Shown here: positions 32,790 to 43,755 of the stretch, piece by piece
How the letters are laid out: the number at the start of each line of letters is the position of its first letter
Numbering within the stretch: position 1 is the stretch's first letter
Assembly: GCA_963573305.1 (NCBI GenBank)
Contig: OY754334.1
Span: 25,847,614-25,911,613 of the forward strand
Source of the DNA: Pyrrhosoma nymphula
Taxonomy: Eukaryota; Arthropoda; Insecta; Odonata; Coenagrionidae
Length of the DNA: 64,000 bases
Reading direction: 5' to 3'
Notes under the pieces: model-generated
What the model was told of the DNA's origin: nothing
Database searches by the model: none
The model's input: the letters and a program-made list of their open reading frames with translations, nothing else
Translations under genes and position numbers: made by a program

Positions 32790-33670
32790 TGATTTATTTT
32801 GCTATGGTTGAGAGCTTATTGAGATGTGGAATCACAGTTTGGGGAATGGCGTCTAACAGGAAGGATTCATATATTGTAGTAATATTGACCTAAAATCACT
32901 ATGTGCAAAATATAATGTTTTAACTGTAAACACATTGCAATAATGGTTAATCATAGTAAAAAGCTATTTGTTTTAAAAAAAGCGCAAAATTCCTTGTATC
33001 AACACTTATTGTATACTTAAACGAAATACTCCTATTTTGAACACGTATAATTATTATAATTTATATGGCCAAATATATCATAACAAATATTTTTAATTGC
33101 ACGCCTAAGCAACTATATGATGTAAAAGGTTTGGCAGAAATTAAGAAAAAGGTCAAAATATGGTTTATTACCGAAATTAGGAATCTGTAATCTCTTATAA
33201 TAATCTTTTATACTTTTGGCAAAGATATATTTTTCCTTTCTTTCGTTTCACAGGTTTGATAATTTTTTCAATGTCATTATATTTATTTTTTGCCTTACTT
33301 AAAAATACGTTACCTGAAATGTAATTATTCTACTTCAATATGCAAAAGATATTTTTAACATGCCGCTTTGTATGAATATCATGGAACCTTCTGACAAGCC
33401 ATGTGGTTAAAAAGGACCAAGAATATACATATGCAAAAAAGGCATATATATGCAATAAAGGAATTACTATTTTACCCATGGCTGTCACATTGAGGAAAAA
33501 CTCCAAATTATAGGAATGGCATTGTACCTACTTCGACTATGTCTTCCCCATGAATAGGCAACGTAACTCTGAGTTGTAAGTAATTTTAATATCGAGTTCA
33601 TTTACTCAATTATTATATTTTGTTCTCACGGAGCTGCTGCTCCAGAAAAATAAAATTTATTCCATTCAAT
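32790..33670 (+). mobile_element. CR1/Jockey-like LINE 3' fragment, plus strand
   Basis: ESLLRCGITVWGMASN at about 32812 matches LAESLLRCGTTVWGNSSD of the 14-kb LINE. Further on, GLAEIKKKVKIWFITEIRNL (ending in a stop near 33190) matches GMAEVKKKVKALLIDEIKI at 54.3 kb. The 3' untranslated part has GGAACCTTCTGACAAGCCAT then GTGG...AAGGACC (about 33383-33418), the signature also found at 54.1 and 61.6 kb. The end (33645-33670) is AAATAAAATTTATTC, as expected for a LINE tail. Confidence 0.75.
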
Positions 33671-34009
33671 TCAACTCCTGGAGCATTCACCTCACCCCCC
33701 AATTATTAATATTGGGAAGTCCCCACGAGTGCAGAAGAGTGAGGTTTTTTGGAGAACAAACTTTGTCACTCCCATCTTGCCCTTGTTTTTCCTTTTCCCC
33801 CTATTTTTTCCTCCCTTTTTACTATCCTAATCCACCTCCACCTTTGTTAACAAGTGTGTTGCTGTAAAACAGACTTACTGGCTATTTGTACATTAAGAAT
33901 GACAATAACCTCCTTGAATTAGGTTGGTCCCCTAAGATAAAATATCAGCATGTAAAATAATGCGTCAATCCTTTTTGAATCCGTCATCATCATCAGTAGT
34001 CATCAATCC
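33671..34009. other. Spacer between LINE fragments
   Basis: C/T-rich in part (33770-33840). Nothing recognised. Confidence 0.5.
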
Positions 34010-35140
34010 AAAGATTGGATTGCAGCAGTTCTCCATTCCACTCTCATCTCTGCCATCCGCTTCATTCCTACATTATTATTTACTTTGGCGTCCTTCGTGA
34101 TTTCCTTTATGTATTCCATCCTTGGTATTCCTCTATCATTTTTATCACTCACTTCTAATATTGTTTTCATTAGGCTATGGTGTCACAAAATGAGTCCAAT
34201 AAGTTTATCTCTCCCTCTACGCAGAGTGTTCATTATGTTTCTTTTCTCTCCAACTATTCGTATGAATTCTTCGTTAGTGATTCTCTCCGTCCATTTAATT
34301 TTCATCATTCTTCGGTAACAGTACATTTTCATTGCTTCCCATCTCCTTTGCTCTGCTGCTGTTATTGTCCTGGCTTCACCACCATATAATAGCCTGCTCC
34401 ATATTTATGCTTTAATAAAGTACTTCGTAACTTCCTGGCTTGCGTCGCAACCTATTATCAGACTCCTCTTCTGGCAGAATGTCTTCCTTTCTTGGGATAC
34501 TCTGCTCACAATGTCTTTCTTGCTTATTCCATCGCCGGTGATCCTGCTTCCCAGATAGCAAAATTCTTCCACTTGTGCCCGTTTTTGCTGCCCAAGTATA
34601 ACGGTGGTTCTGTCTTCTTGATTTCTTCTACCGACGTTGTCTCTCAACATTAATCTTCAGGTAGTATTTATTCAGATTTTGTCCATTCAGTTCATCATTC
34701 TCTTTAGATCTTCTATCTTCGCAGCAAGAATTGCTATGTCATCAGCAAAGTGTAAAATGCAGATTTTTCTCCATGAACTTGTATTCCTGTTTTTAATTTG
34801 TCCTTTATTTCATCTATGGATTAAAAAATATATATTGAAGTTAATTAGGGACAACGAGCAATCAATTAGGGACAATCTCAGCCAGCTGTTCCTCATGCAG
34901 CCTGCATATTGCTCCTCTGTCATCAAATAACACTCGTATGCTGTTCAGTGTAGTCAGTATTCTGTTCGTATACATTGTATAATGCTTTCTCTAGGTTAAT
35001 TAAGAAAATATATGTTGGGTGGTCCTTTTGAATTATCTTCTCTATGATAATCTTCTCTTCTCTAAGTCTCAGGGCTAAAATACACCAACCACACTGTAAA
35101 TGTAAAAAAAATATTTTTATCTTTAGCCATGTTGACATAA
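34010..35140 (-). mobile_element. Non-LTR retrotransposon fragment (RT to C-terminus and tail)
   Basis: Minus-strand pieces in order: TYIFLINLEKALYNVYEQ (RT motif A region, about 35000), KNLHFTLC and a decayed DDIA region near 34770, then VEEFCYLGSRITGDGISKKD (34500-34560), a core block of the thumb region. Then YRRMMKIKWTERITNEEFIR (about 34300), and MKRMAEMRVEWRTAAIQSLD followed by a stop near 34008. The final bases run into GATGATGATGACGG, a typical LINE tail microsatellite. It carries many frame breaks. Relatives: 21260-21720 and 56625-56905. Confidence 0.82.
34405..34650 (-). pseudogene. LINE thumb-region segment
   Basis: Open for 81 codons: NQEDRTTVILGQQKRAQVEE then FCYLGSRITGDGISKKDIVS. 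FCYLGSxIT is a hallmark downstream of the RT active site in many insect non-LTR elements. Ends at a stop at 34405 within the element. Confidence 0.8.
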
Positions 35141-35239
35141 TCCATAAAATTCGATAAACGCAATATATATTGAAGTTTTAATACTTTAGAAATAGAATTA
35201 TGCTGAGAAAAAGTTATTATGAGGTTTTAAATAACTTTA

Positions 35240-36150
35240 ACTATTATTAAGAGGAGTAATATTTTGAGCTTACTCTTACTCCTGTGGCCATGGGAAACCT
35301 AAATGGTCTTTGGCCTCGCCAACCACACGCCTTCATGCCCTTCTGTCTTCTGCTGTGACGAGTTGAGCTCCCATTTTTTCGAGGTCCTTCTTCACTTCGT
35401 CGCTCCAGCGCATTCTTGGTCTCCCTGGTGGTCTGGTGCCTTCCGGTTTTCCTTTCCATATCATTTTTACCATTGTGTTGACACTTATTCTGTGGACATG
35501 GCTTAGCCATCTAAGTCATCTGCTTCTGACTATACCCACAATATCTGGTTCTTTGTAAAGTTCCCTCAACTCTTTCTTTATTCTCCATGTCTCTTCCTCT
35601 TTCAAATGGGGCCGAATATGCGTCTCGGCACTTAATTTTCAAACGTTATCAGTTTTTTCTACAATCTTTTTGTAAGCGACCATATTTCAGAACCAAATAG
35701 TGGTACTGGTTGGACAGTTGTTTTATTTATACGAGTTTTTGTGTTTCGTGACAGGAGTTTGCTTTTCAAAAGTTGTACTAGGCTCCAGTAGGTTTTCTCA
35801 GCTGCTGCAAGTCGGCTGAGAATTTTGGTCTCCTCTTTGTTGTTACTTGTTATTGTTACACTTAGGTACACAATTTGTTTTTTTTTGAACATGTAGTTGA
35901 GGATTTCTAAATATTCCTCTTCCTCTTCATGTCTGCTTATTTTGATGTAGTTGGTTTTGCCTTCATTTATTTGTAGGGCCACTTTCTTGGCTTCCATTAA
36001 AAGTATTGTAGTTAGTTTTTTAAGCTCTACTTTATTTTCGGCCACAATCACTACATCACCTGCAAATTTGGATCCTGGCTCCTCCTGGACCATTTCTGGT
36101 CCTCTGTAGCGTCTCTTCCAGTGCTATGTTAAAGAGGAGGGGTGACAAGC
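35240..36150 (-). mobile_element. Second non-LTR retrotransposon fragment (RT to C-terminus)
   Basis: Minus strand from 36150: a decayed GxxSPLLFNIALEETLQ (RT motif B, 36100-36150), then FAGDVVIVAENKVELKKLTT (motif C region; FAGD where FADD is usual), LQINEGKTNYIKISR, YLSVTITSNNKEETKI, LLSRNTKTRINKTTVQPVPL and FGSEIWSLTKRL (35659). Then RWLSHVHRISVNTMVKMIWK and PPGRPRMRWSDEVKKDLEKM, ending GFPWPQE near 35260. The C-terminus is nearly intact. It belongs to the kind of insect LINE whose C-terminus has the GRPRxRW block. Inserted next to the 34.0-35.1 kb fragment in the same orientation. Confidence 0.87.
35659..36093 (-). pseudogene. LINE reverse transcriptase, palm and thumb (broken)
   Basis: Open for 144 codons. 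The catalytic YADD/FADD position reads FAGD, so the first aspartate is lost and the enzyme would be inactive. ALQINEGKTNYIKIS (GxxxNxxKT region) and the downstream thumb blocks are well preserved. Confidence 0.85.
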
Positions 36151-37479
36151 CGTCTCACTCCTGTGCTTATTTCAAGCGTATCAGTATACTCTTTTCCAAC
36201 CTTGACTTTTCCTTTAGACTCACACACATTTTTGTCAATTCAATAACTTTTTCAAATATTTTGAGCTTACGGAAATGAATGTTTGCCAGAAGCAATGAAG
36301 AAAGAAGTTTGAAGCGAAAGACGCAGGAAAGGTACGGGAGTTGTGGTAAAAATAGTTAACACGGGGTAGTGTCTCCTATAACTAGACATTATATGCCATG
36401 CATTCTGCTCTCGGTTTTGTATATTTTTTTTGACGAAGTAATCCACCAGTTCAAATCAGAATGTGCGGAATTGCTCGTACTTGTTTCAGTACATCAATTT
36501 TATCAAGCAACGTGGAGGTAGATAACTTCTAACTTATATTAAATGCTTAGGGTAAATAAAAAAAATATCGAATTTTTTCTGTCTTGTATTCTATAGTTTT
36601 TCCAATCTATCTTTTAAAATTATTTTCCAAGATTTTTGCATAAATTAATAGAATAAATAAAAGTCTGAAATAGGACTTAGGGCATTTTCTGCGAAATTTT
36701 TCAGAATAATTCGTTTTATTTCCGCATTAGATATTCAGCAATCCATGTTGTGCATATAGATTGGATAATGAATATGGTAATTCATGCATTCGCGTGGCAT
36801 GGAACAGCATTAATACATGCCCAGTGTAGCATGAAACAAACTTTTTATCCATGAGGCATCCCATTTTTTCTCCCGATTTGTGAGATTCATGCCAAATTTG
36901 CAGAAACGCGACGTAGGAAAACAAAGAAAGATCCTTTTCTTGCTTTACACATGACTCTTCTCGTTCTCCTGACTTTCATCCGTTGATGGTCAGGATAGGG
37001 TATCCTCAGGTTTGCGAGGAGGGTGTTTGAGTTCGTAATATGGGAGGGGTGGAGATGTGACTTAAGGTAGTTTGAGCGAAATGTCACTTTACCTTACATT
37101 TTCGAGTTTGCCTTCATTTTACAGATAAAACTCCTCTATCTTTTCAATTATATCGAAATATAAACTCATTACCGAACTAATTTTCAAGCAATTTGCCAAA
37201 ACATTTTAGCTGTTTTATATGGGATACATTACGGCTGTGTGCTCCAGACGGAGAATATTGAAATAAAGGAATTTATAACACCTAGATATCGTGGAAAAAC
37301 TAGCGGTGTTTAGTTTATATGCTTACTGAAATGTTTACAATCATTAATCAGTTACTCACCGCAGTAATGTTTACAGAATCGCAAAAACATATTCCGATGT
37401 GACGGTGTTTTCACCGTACAGCGTGAAAGACTGAGTCAAGTTAGAGATTTACGTAGATATATTTATACCTACACCATTG
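36151..37479. other. Intergenic stretch, nothing recognised
   Basis: AT-rich. Frames at 36727-36924 and 36887-37087 (minus) have no motif. Confidence 0.5.
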
Positions 37480-37600
37480 ACGGTGAAATTCGCCATGAAA
37501 AAACCATTTGACTTGAACCCTGATCTCCCAATTGTCGGTTAGGTGTGTTAGCCAGTTACATGGTGTATATTTTGGCACCCGTGCGCGTGACTGCGTACCA
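37480..37600 (-). mobile_element. tRNA-derived SINE (second family)
   Basis: On the minus strand TAACTGGCTAACACACCTAA lies upstream of GATCAGGGTTCAAGTCAAA, a good B box (GGTTCAAGTC). Spacing from the A-box-like TGGCTAACACACC is near that of tRNA genes. No acceptor stem closes it. Confidence 0.5.
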
Positions 37601-37849
37601 TATCATTTGTGCAATCGCAATTATTGGAAAATAGATACGTTTATATAGTTACTGAGAATTTTTGACATGCATAACTATACTTTTGCGCCATTAATATTTC
37701 AATAATTACTTCATACTACTTACAGACGCTGAAATAAGAAAATGTAAAATTCGAATATGGACTCCATTATGACTAGGGAAATATCTCGCTTTAACTAGGT
37801 ACCATGAGGGGAAGACTGTGGGCAGAAGGAGGTGGAGAGAGAGATAGAG

Positions 37850-38165
37850 AAAGAAAATATTTTATTTCGTATCACAATACAGAATGTTTTAACAAAAATT
37901 TGAAACATACTCGAAGGCTACTCAGCCTCATATGAGCATTCTATAACTTTACAAGAGAATAATTGTCCGTATTGTGCAGATATTCCAGTATTTAGCGGAC
38001 CTTTTTTTAGGTAATACAAACAAAACTAGAAAAAATAAAGTGATATTGGTAACTCAACAAGACACTGCATAAACTAATACAGAAACAAACTTTTGTACGA
38101 ATATGCCATTTGAACATTGCATTAAATTACATTTATTATGTTAAGGCTAGATATATAACTATATT
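37850..38165 (-). mobile_element. Possible LINE 3' untranslated tail
   Basis: Read on the minus strand it ends AATAAAATATTTTC then TTTCTCTATCTCTCTC, like a polyadenylation signal and simple-repeat tail. No protein remnant remains, so this is only an impression. Confidence 0.3.
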
Positions 38166-38169
38166 TTTA

Positions 38170-38640
38170 CTATTGTGGATGGAGGGATATATATGAGGGG
38201 AAGAAGGGGGCGGGCCAGGAGGTGGGGGGACTGGTGGGGGTGAGGGAGAGGAGGCGGTTCAGGAACGGGTGTGATATTACATTCAAATCAAAGTGGCGTG
38301 TTGCGGTCCGCGGGGCTGTCGATTGAAATTCAAATCGGATCCACTTCGTGTGTGTGTGTGGGGATAAGGCAAGAGGGTTGGGGAACGTGGTGACGAGGCG
38401 GCGACTTCCAGTCAGACGGTAGGAGGAGGAAGTCACGGGAGGTTAGGGCCTCTCTGAGGCGACCGAGGGGGAGGCACGAGGACGCGTGTAGCGGCACGGA
38501 ATGCAAGTAGGCACGGCCACTCTACGGCATTCGACGCGCTCTCGAAATAGACGAGGCGATAGTAATCACGTATGGGGAAGGCGCCGCTCTGTGAAATAGA
38601 TTCCCTCCGTGACATCAAAACAATCCCATCCGACACCGCT
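38170..38640. promoter_or_regulatory. CpG-rich block
   Basis: From about 38280 to 38600 CpG is frequent (for example GACGCGTGTAGCGGCACG and TTCGACGCGCTCTCG) against an AT-rich background. A G-rich stretch precedes it. It could hold a promoter or untranslated exon, but no gene start is visible. Confidence 0.3.
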
Positions 38641-38937
38641 GGTCGTTACTCGTAATGAGCTGTTGAAAACTCTGCATCAGAGAGTCCACTTCAACATCTT
38701 TCTCCATCCTCATGCACTCATTTACGTTCCCATTCTAGGGCTAGAAAAATTTATCACGATTGTAATCGAAAATCAATCGATGATCCCGAATAATCAGCTT
38801 TTCAAAAATTAAATTATCCTAGATTTTCCCGGTGCATCTGATGTAATGCTTCACAGTTATTCCACCAGGTAATAGGCTTCATATCTGCCGACGTTTCGAG
38901 GAATGACTTGTTCGTCAAAATCAGGACTTCTGGAAGC

Positions 38938-38968
38938 CTGATGATGACGAACAAGTCGTTCGTCGAAA
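38938..38968 (+). ncRNA. Hammerhead ribozyme motif, tandem copy 1
   Basis: CTGATGA (38938-38944), then a helix II of GACGAAC (38946-38952) paired with GTTCGTC (38958-38964) around AAGTC, then GAAA (38965-38968). This is an exact match to the invariant hammerhead core CTGATGA-II-GAAA. The downstream helix is altered (GTTCG in place of CGTCGG). Confidence 0.7.
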
Positions 38969-39235
38969 GTTCGTCGAAAAAATTTATATTTTCATAATAT
39001 TTCACCCGCAATCCACTGCGATCAGTGAGGGCACTTCAACATCCATATCCAACTTCATTCACTCATTTACGTTCCCATTCTAGGGTTGGAATAAATTATT
39101 GCTATTATAATCGAAAATCAATCATTGATCCCGAATAATCAACTTTTTTAAAATTGAATGATATAAGATATTCCCGGTGAATCTGATGTGTAAATGTTTC
39201 ACGAGTATTCCACCAGGTAATAGGCTTTATATATG

Positions 39236-39273
39236 CCGACGTTTCAACGAACGGCTTGTTCGTCGTCATCAGG
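39236..39273 (-). ncRNA. Hammerhead ribozyme motif, tandem copy 2, minus strand
   Basis: On the minus strand: CTGATGA (39266-39272), a helix II ACGAAC/GTTCGT around AAGCC, then GAAAC (39241-39245) followed by GTCGGC. All invariant positions are present, including the GTC before the expected cleavage site. Helix III would be only AC/GT, as in the minimal PLE hammerheads that work as dimers. Confidence 0.7.
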
Positions 39274-39285
39274 GCTTCTAGAATC

Positions 39286-39323
39286 CTGATGATGGTGAAT
39301 AAGTCGTACGTTGAAACGTTGGC
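39286..39323 (+). ncRNA. Hammerhead ribozyme motif, tandem copy 2, plus strand
   Basis: CTGATGA (39286-39292), a partly decayed helix II (39293-39312) and GAAAC (39313-39317) followed by GTTGGC. It is the opposite arm of the palindrome. Its helix II has more mismatches than the minus-strand motif. Confidence 0.6.
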
Positions 39324-39385
39324 AGATATGAAGCCTATTACCTGGTGAAATACCCGTGAAACGTTTATATTTCCAAACATTGTTC

Positions 39386-42239
39386 ACACGCTTTCAAAAA
39401 ACGATAAAAATCGAATTAAGAGAGCGTAATCAATATTTTGCCCTGCTATTTTCTTAAAGAGAAAAGGAATTGGGTAAAAAAGTAAAATTAGCTAATAATA
39501 GCATTGAAGGAAACCTATCTTAGTTATAATTACGCAATACTACATGCACACTGCATTTATAGTCAATAGCAAAAACTATGAGTCTCTTGAGTTTCGTAAG
39601 GGATATGTTCAACTTGATTCAATTATTATTTAAAAAATCTTTAAAAATCTCTTAAAATGTCATATCATGTCCACGTTCATCTCGTTTGCCAGCATTTTTT
39701 ACGTTGTAGCCGTTAGCGTTAAACTCGGTAAGCAACATCACCTTTTCACCTCACTTGTAATAATACTCATCTGCTTTGAAGAACGGGAAAGAAAGCTTTG
39801 GTAAAAAGCCATAGTAAAAAGTGTACCTAGTGGCAGAGATAGGAGGCTGTGTTTTTAACCATACGTAACTGTGGTATTAAAAAAAATAAAAAAAAGCAAG
39901 TGTTCTCGGATAATATTTCTTTTTCATTATATTTCCAATTTCACGCTTGCTTGATAACACTTTTATCATAGTCGTTCAATCGATTTTTGAGCAAAAAAGG
40001 TCAATTTTTCAATAATTGGTCTTAATTAAACATAATGGAAAAATGGGTTAATGGAAGCATTGGAATGTAATTTGAACTTTACATCAATATCCCCTTCTAA
40101 CGATGATGATAGCTGCTTACGGACTCTCCATTAAGTAGAGGTATGTGGCGTCCACTAGTTTCCATTATCAACACTTAATAATTTCTCGAAAATCGTGACC
40201 TGATTAATAATTCTATTACTCTTTCCTCCGTTAGCACGAACTCTATGAGAGTACTATTGAAATGTTTCCACTGACACCCTCTCGGCAGATCTTCAATTCA
40301 CACGTCTCTCTTGTGCTTCTATTTTTTTCGATTTTCTAAAATTTTCTGGAATTTCCAGTTATAAGTTTTGAGTATTTTTGAGCATACAAGTTGAATCATA
40401 TTTATGATGTATCAGGCGCGGGTTTATACATATTTCTGATATGAAATCATGGCTGTACAATTTGATTTTTAGATAAATTGGGGATAATTCTCCTATAGAG
40501 GTCATACAAGCAAAGGCCTTATCTTGGCCACATTTTAAAATGGAAACCGCTGTATTTTTAACTATTTAAGGATTATATCACACTCATTAATCAACAATGC
40601 TAATCAATTACAACCTACCATGGTATGCAGGAGAATGACTTTAGGCATATATTTATTTCCGTTAGAGAAAATCTACGTTAGAGGAACAATTTAGTTCTAT
40701 TTCCTTTTTTACTTTTGGCATGAAAATCACTTTTTTAAGCATAACTTTTGGTACCTAACTTAATTAAATTTATTAAATATTGCACCTACTTATTGTTGAA
40801 AAAAGCCCCTATGAGTCAAATAACACTTTCGAGCATTGTTTAATCCTAGCTTGATCAGCAGTATAGCTGTATCTAAAGATCGAGAATTTCATAGATCACA
40901 TCACTGATTGGCTATAAAACAAGTATTACTATATCCATTTGCCACCAGAAACTCAAATTATAGATTTTCACTTGTGAAAATGTCATTTTAAGGTGATATT
41001 CCGTTCCACAACCTTTCAGAGAGCCATCGACCTCTCGGATTATTCCCTGGACAGGCCTCGATTTATAATGATTGTCAATTAAAAGGCCAGGTTATTCATC
41101 AATTTGCAATCAATTGAAAAATACTGCATCAATCAATTTTTAACTGCCTACTTAAACTTTTTAATGAATAATAAACTCTCGAAACGGTATTATTTTGGTG
41201 GCTTTCACTTGTTTAATCAGATGCTAATCGTCTTTCAAAAGACGCTTTTGTGGTGCGTCATTATTATAACTTTGGAAAAATCTATTACCCTTCATCCGAA
41301 TTTTTCTTCGTAATTGGATACTGTTTTGTATAGTCAAAATATTTTTCTATTTTATTTCGCAATTACGGTTTTAGCTATGGTGTCTTTGCTACGGTCATTC
41401 TGGCTACAAAAAGATTTTTTCACTCCCACACCTGTGGCTGTATCATTCATTTGATTTTAAACATTTTGCTGAATATTTTATGACCGTTTTCAAACTTGTG
41501 ATCTAGATTATTCCTTGAAATAATAACAACTTTCATTTTTTAAACTATAGAATGTTTCAAATGGAGAGTACGTCTTTGTGATAAATAAAAAATGAAGCCT
41601 ATAACATCTGCTGTAATATTTTTACGGCTAGTTGACGTTTAGCCGTGGGAGCTCACCACTGTTTGATTGATATCATTCCTTTTATTTTCGCGTGTCAATG
41701 ATGCTATGCCATGTACTAACGATGTGCATATTTTATGCTAATTTTAAATAATCTCAAGTTTGACGGAAAGTTCTGCCATGTAGGTACCTCGGGATATGAA
41801 TAGTTTGAAACTTTGACTTATGGGTAATGCCAATACTGTTAATGTGTTAACAAGGTGGTGAGTCCAAGAAGACTTACTCTTGCTCAACTATGCTATCGGT
41901 GTTGACTGTTTGTTAAGTTGCTTCCGTTTGATTCTTTTCAGGTAAGTGTACCATCTTCAGTCAATCGAACAGCTGGCGAGTGTGTAGCGGGAAGTGGACT
42001 AAGTGAACAGGGATCTCTGTAAGTTTATTGTAGAGCTCATTTTAGAGCGGAGATAAGCTAATTATTTTACTCAGGCACTGTTCCCGATATTAATTCATCA
42101 AAATAAACACTCACTTTCCGCATTCCGCATTCTGTTGATCGTTAAAATATACAGCATGTGCATCTTGACCTCGCAAATGGTTCGTTTTTTGTCATCAGTT
42201 TGTTTCCTGAGTATCTATTAACAAATCAAGAAGTCAGAT
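39386..42239. other. Long AT-rich stretch, nothing recognised
   Basis: A frame at 41104-41313 (plus, 69 codons) has no motif. No repeat or exon was identified. Confidence 0.5.
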
Positions 42240-42318
42240 AAATGATCTAAGATTCTCCCGGTGAAGCTGATATGTAAATTTTTCACGGGAATTTTACCAG
42301 GTAATGGCCATTATATCT

Positions 42319-42348
42319 GCCAACGTTTCTAAGAACGACTTGATCAGG
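42319..42348 (-). ncRNA. Hammerhead-like motif at the end of PLE copy B
   Basis: The minus strand reads CCTGATCAAGTCGTTCTTAG then AAACGTTGGC. It has CTGAT at one end and GAAACGTTGGC at the other, but helix II is shortened by a deletion compared with the 38.9-39.3 kb copies. Confidence 0.55.
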
Positions 42349-42639
42349 GCATCTAAATTCCGCATGAGTCAAAATTGGCCGTTATTTATATCCAACATTC
42401 CGGATCAAGTAACTTCTGATTGGTTAGTTTGTTTGGTTGACCGTTGACTGATTCTCTCACCTTCCCTTTCATTTTTAATACAATTGATGATATAAGATTA
42501 CTTACTACCCTGCTTAATTGAAAACCGGTGTCTCTGTTAAAATTTCTTTTTTATTTTTTATAAGCAGATTTCGATGGCCTCTTTGATTCACCGGTCCCAA
42601 TAGGCATGCGTGCGGCTAAGTATTTTAGCATCTTTCCAT

Positions 42640-42826
42640 TATATGACATGGTCTTCGTTGACGCTATGTTCCGCTACTGCCGACTTCTGTGGTTGCGCCA
42701 ATCTGAAGTACCTCCGATGCTCCTTCAGCCTGGTCTCAATCGTTCGGCCTGTCTCTCTCACATAGACCTTACCGCATTCACAGGGGATTTTAAAGACTTC
42801 TGGCGTCTTCAGGTGCCAGTAGTGGC
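42640..42826 (-). pseudogene. PLE GIY-YIG endonuclease (fragment)
   Basis: The minus strand reads FKIPCECGKVYVRETGRTIE then TRLKEHRRYFRLAQPQKSA and VAEHSVNEDHVI. The family pattern is IPCxCGxxYIGxTGRxxxTRxxEHRR. VYVRETGR keeps the second tyrosine and arginine; glycine of YIG is changed to R. It begins abruptly at 42826 with no RT upstream, and the ORF ends after about 60 residues. In PLEs this nuclease nicks the target DNA. Confidence 0.88.
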
Positions 42827-42830
42827 CTTA

Positions 42831-43689
42831 TGAATAATGAACTTGACAAGTAAGCAGCCCCAAGCCTCATTTTTGATAATCCACATTGCAATTAAGCTTA
42901 TAAAAATTCCTACATTTTCTGCGAATCCAATTTATATCAACTTTTTAGTGTGGCCATTGAAAAAAGAATAACATAAATATACGATTTGTGAAATGATCAC
43001 AGCGCCATTCAAATTTTAAGCAGTGGCCTTTGATAATTCCGTCAATATAAGCCATTTTTATATTATAAACCGCCTTTGGCCGATAAAATGTGTAATTTTG
43101 TGAACATGGTTTCATTTTCCTTTCGGGAATATTAGTCTAACTAAATAAATTGATAACTTTTGTTATGTAAAACGATGCCCCTCTTCTCAATGTTCTCCTA
43201 TGCTCCTCGGATGCGAAATGGGCCAAGTCACGTGACTACATCACCCGCCAACAATCATCCCTCGACGCATGTGTCTTTTCTCCACTGCGGACTTTTTCCC
43301 AAGCGACTCGAGCGCTCATTAGGGGGACGGCCGGATTTGGGATTATTAGTCTAATAAGGGAATACTGTGAGCTAAAAGGGAAATGGGAAGAAGAGATTTT
43401 CTTCAAACCGCCTCGAGAAACCCTATTTCGCGTACCTCAGGGGACCCCTTATGTCCCTCCCATTTGTGCCCTCCCTCCCGTTTTTGACCCTCACACCCCC
43501 ACCTTAACTCCTCGCCGTCCGGGGGCCCCATTCCTCACTCGCTCCTTCTCTCTTCCCATGACATCGGAAGCTTTGCTACGGGAAACGAAGCATTCCTGAG
43601 CGAGTTAAACCACTAAGTTCAATATCTAGCTGATTTCTCTTCATGACCTCTACTTCATTATGTATTTTTTCTTCTTTCAAGATATATAG
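42831..43689. other. Intergenic stretch with a C-rich tract
   Basis: Pyrimidine-rich at 43430-43560. The frame at 43160-43354 is a product of this and shows no motif. Confidence 0.45.
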
Positions 43690-43720
43690 GTGTATTTATT
43701 TATAAACTATTTATTCTTTT

Positions 43721-43755
43721 CCAACTTTTCGCATGTTTATACATGCTTCTTCAGG
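43721..43755 (-). ncRNA. Hammerhead-like motif at the end of PLE copy C
   Basis: On the minus strand CCTGAAGA, then a perfect helix II (GCATGT/ACATGC around ATAA), then GAAAAGTTGG. CTGAAGA fits the hammerhead consensus CTGANGA. GAAA is intact; the following C is A. Confidence 0.65.

Larger units (their letters stand above)
38687..39385. repeat. Two tandem ~345-bp copies of a palindromic hammerhead-bearing unit
   Basis: Copy 1 starts at 38687 and copy 2 at 39032. Both begin CACTTCAACATC and run in register (CACTCATTTACGTTCCCATT, ATCGAAAATCAATC, CCACCAGGTAATAGGCTT). The second half of each copy is a palindrome: in copy 2, 39196-39362 folds on itself with arms of about 82 bases. Each arm carries a hammerhead core, so both strands have one. 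A truncated relative lies at 42240-42360, at the end of PLE copy B, which links this family to Penelope-like elements. Divergence between the copies is moderate. Confidence 0.75.
42240..42830 (-). mobile_element. Penelope-like retroelement fragment, copy B
   Basis: On the minus strand a GIY-YIG endonuclease remnant (about 42820-42640) is followed by the family's C-terminal IKEAIEICL block and then a terminal region with a hammerhead-like motif (42319-42348). The terminal part is a relative of the tandem palindromes at 38.7-39.4 kb, so those palindromes are likely termini of this PLE family. The RT is absent. Confidence 0.82.

Noticed and set aside
34085..34389. Hydrophobic plus-strand open frames, possible membrane protein
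   Set aside because: They are the antisense of the LINE coding on the minus strand.
42606..42833. Plus-strand 75-codon open frame
   Set aside because: Antisense shadow of the GIY-YIG endonuclease of PLE copy B.
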